Below are positions 39,695-39,950 of a stretch of 39,950 nt of DNA, one piece after another (position 1 is the first letter of the stretch; the number at the start of each line of letters is the position of its first letter). This stretch comes from Akkermansia sp. Lineage in GTDB: Bacteria > Verrucomicrobiota > Verrucomicrobiia > Verrucomicrobiales > Akkermansiaceae. Both the position numbers and the translations under genes were made by a program. Below the pieces are notes generated by a model. That model did not search any database, was not told the DNA's origin, and was given only the letters and a program-made list of their open reading frames with translations. The stretch covers positions 1 to 39,950 of the forward strand of contig JAKSOU010000022.1 of assembly GCA_024405435.1 (NCBI GenBank). The letters run 5' to 3'.

Positions 39695-39728
39695 GGGCCG
39701 TCCGGCATGCTGCCGGGCGGCCCTTTTT
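39695..39728 (+). terminator. Strong hairpin and T-run between the two autotransporters
   Basis: 13-bp stem GGGCCGTCCGGCA / TGCCGGGCGGCCC (one G-T pair), three-base loop, then five T on the plus strand. Both neighbouring genes run on the minus strand, so the T-run faces the wrong way for them; the hairpin itself may still end the upstream autotransporter transcript. Confidence 0.7.
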
Positions 39729-39743
39729 CGGAACGCTCCCCCA

Positions 39744-39806
39744 CGCGCCGCTTGCGGCGCGCGAACTCCCCAAATCGTCAATCGTAAATTATCAATTGTA
39801 AATCAG
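39744..39806. repeat. Composite heptad element, locus 4
   Basis: Hairpin CGCGCCGC-TT-GCGGCGCG (39744-39761), ten bases, then five heptads AAATCGT, CAATCGT, AAATTAT, CAATTGT, AAATCAG (39772-39806). The last heptad includes the stop codon of the second autotransporter. Confidence 0.85.
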
Positions 39807-39950
39807 AAGTTGTATCGGTAGCCGGCGGTGCCGTTGACTTCCGCGTACCTGCCGCGGAACTCGCCCGTGACATCGAAGAACAGGGAGCCGCCGTTCTCCG
39901 CGATGGGTATCACCACGCCCGCGCCGATTTCCAGGCCGAAGGCGCCAAGC
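39803..39950 (-). CDS. Second autotransporter, C-terminal end of the beta-barrel (partial)
   Basis: The visible 48 codons encode the last barrel strands of an autotransporter: LGAFGLEIGAGVVIPIAE, then SLFFDVTGEFRGRYAEVNG and the terminal GYRYNF before TGA. The same region of the giant autotransporter reads LGAFGVEVGAGVIIPLGE, SLFLDASGEFRNKYTEING and GYRFNF, so the two proteins share a closely related barrel and probably arose by duplication. The gene continues beyond the right end of the window, so size and passenger are unknown. Its stop codon lies within a heptad repeat. Confidence 0.93.
   Translation of the reverse strand, partial: LGAFGLEIGAGVVIPIAENGGSLFFDVTGEFRGRYAEVNGTAGYRYNF

Overview
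The window is GC-rich, gene-dense bacterial chromosome. It most likely comes from the phylum Verrucomicrobiota, close to Akkermansia. The main pointers are the giant autotransporter at the right end, with a second one behind it, and the sparse use of Shine-Dalgarno sequences. Its N-terminus and its barrel-ending C-terminus look like the Akkermansia autotransporter family. The assignment is an inference, because no rRNA or other phylogenetic marker lies in the window.

Layout from left to right. 1-2186: the 3' end of a comM-type Mg-chelatase-like gene, an overlapping family 2 glycosyltransferase and a DoxX membrane protein. 2224-5500: a VanX-like dipeptidase lipoprotein, a secreted protein with a possible caspase-like fold, and two envelope proteins that share a duplicated leader. 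5518-7068: an AT-richer two-gene module (a DUF1828-like protein plus an unrecognised partner) between 73-bp direct repeats that copy the neighbouring gene's 3' end and terminator. 7052-15429: TPR protein, two overlapping pseudouridine synthases, hisC, tdh, a divergent ExbB/ExbD operon and serS. 15512-17097: uvrC. 17103-21660: a podovirus-like virion module (small-terminase-like, tail tube A-like, portal, Bbp19-like, scaffold) with no capsid or large terminase. 21841-23542: a lipoprotein and a XerD-type recombinase. 23658-28747: the operon pyrE-nagZ-protease, whose last product fuses an IdeS/Mac-like cysteine protease to a complete M3 metallopeptidase, and divergent osmC. 28827-39950: an autotransporter of 3,556 residues and the end of a second one.

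Three patterns run across the genes. First, at many first-in-operon genes the -10 box ends only 6-10 bases before the start codon, so leaderless mRNAs look common. Second, four copies of a composite element of about 60 bp (five AT-rich heptads plus a GC-rich mini-hairpin) lie between genes, three of them touching or abutting a stop codon. A related array of five hexads sits before hisC. Third, foreign-looking genes tend to have proper Shine-Dalgarno sites, unlike most core genes.

The strongest leads are the IdeS-M3 fusion protease, the composite heptad element, the leaderless promoters, the capsid-less virion island and the repeat-flanked DUF1828 module. No tRNA, rRNA, CRISPR array or transposase gene was seen.
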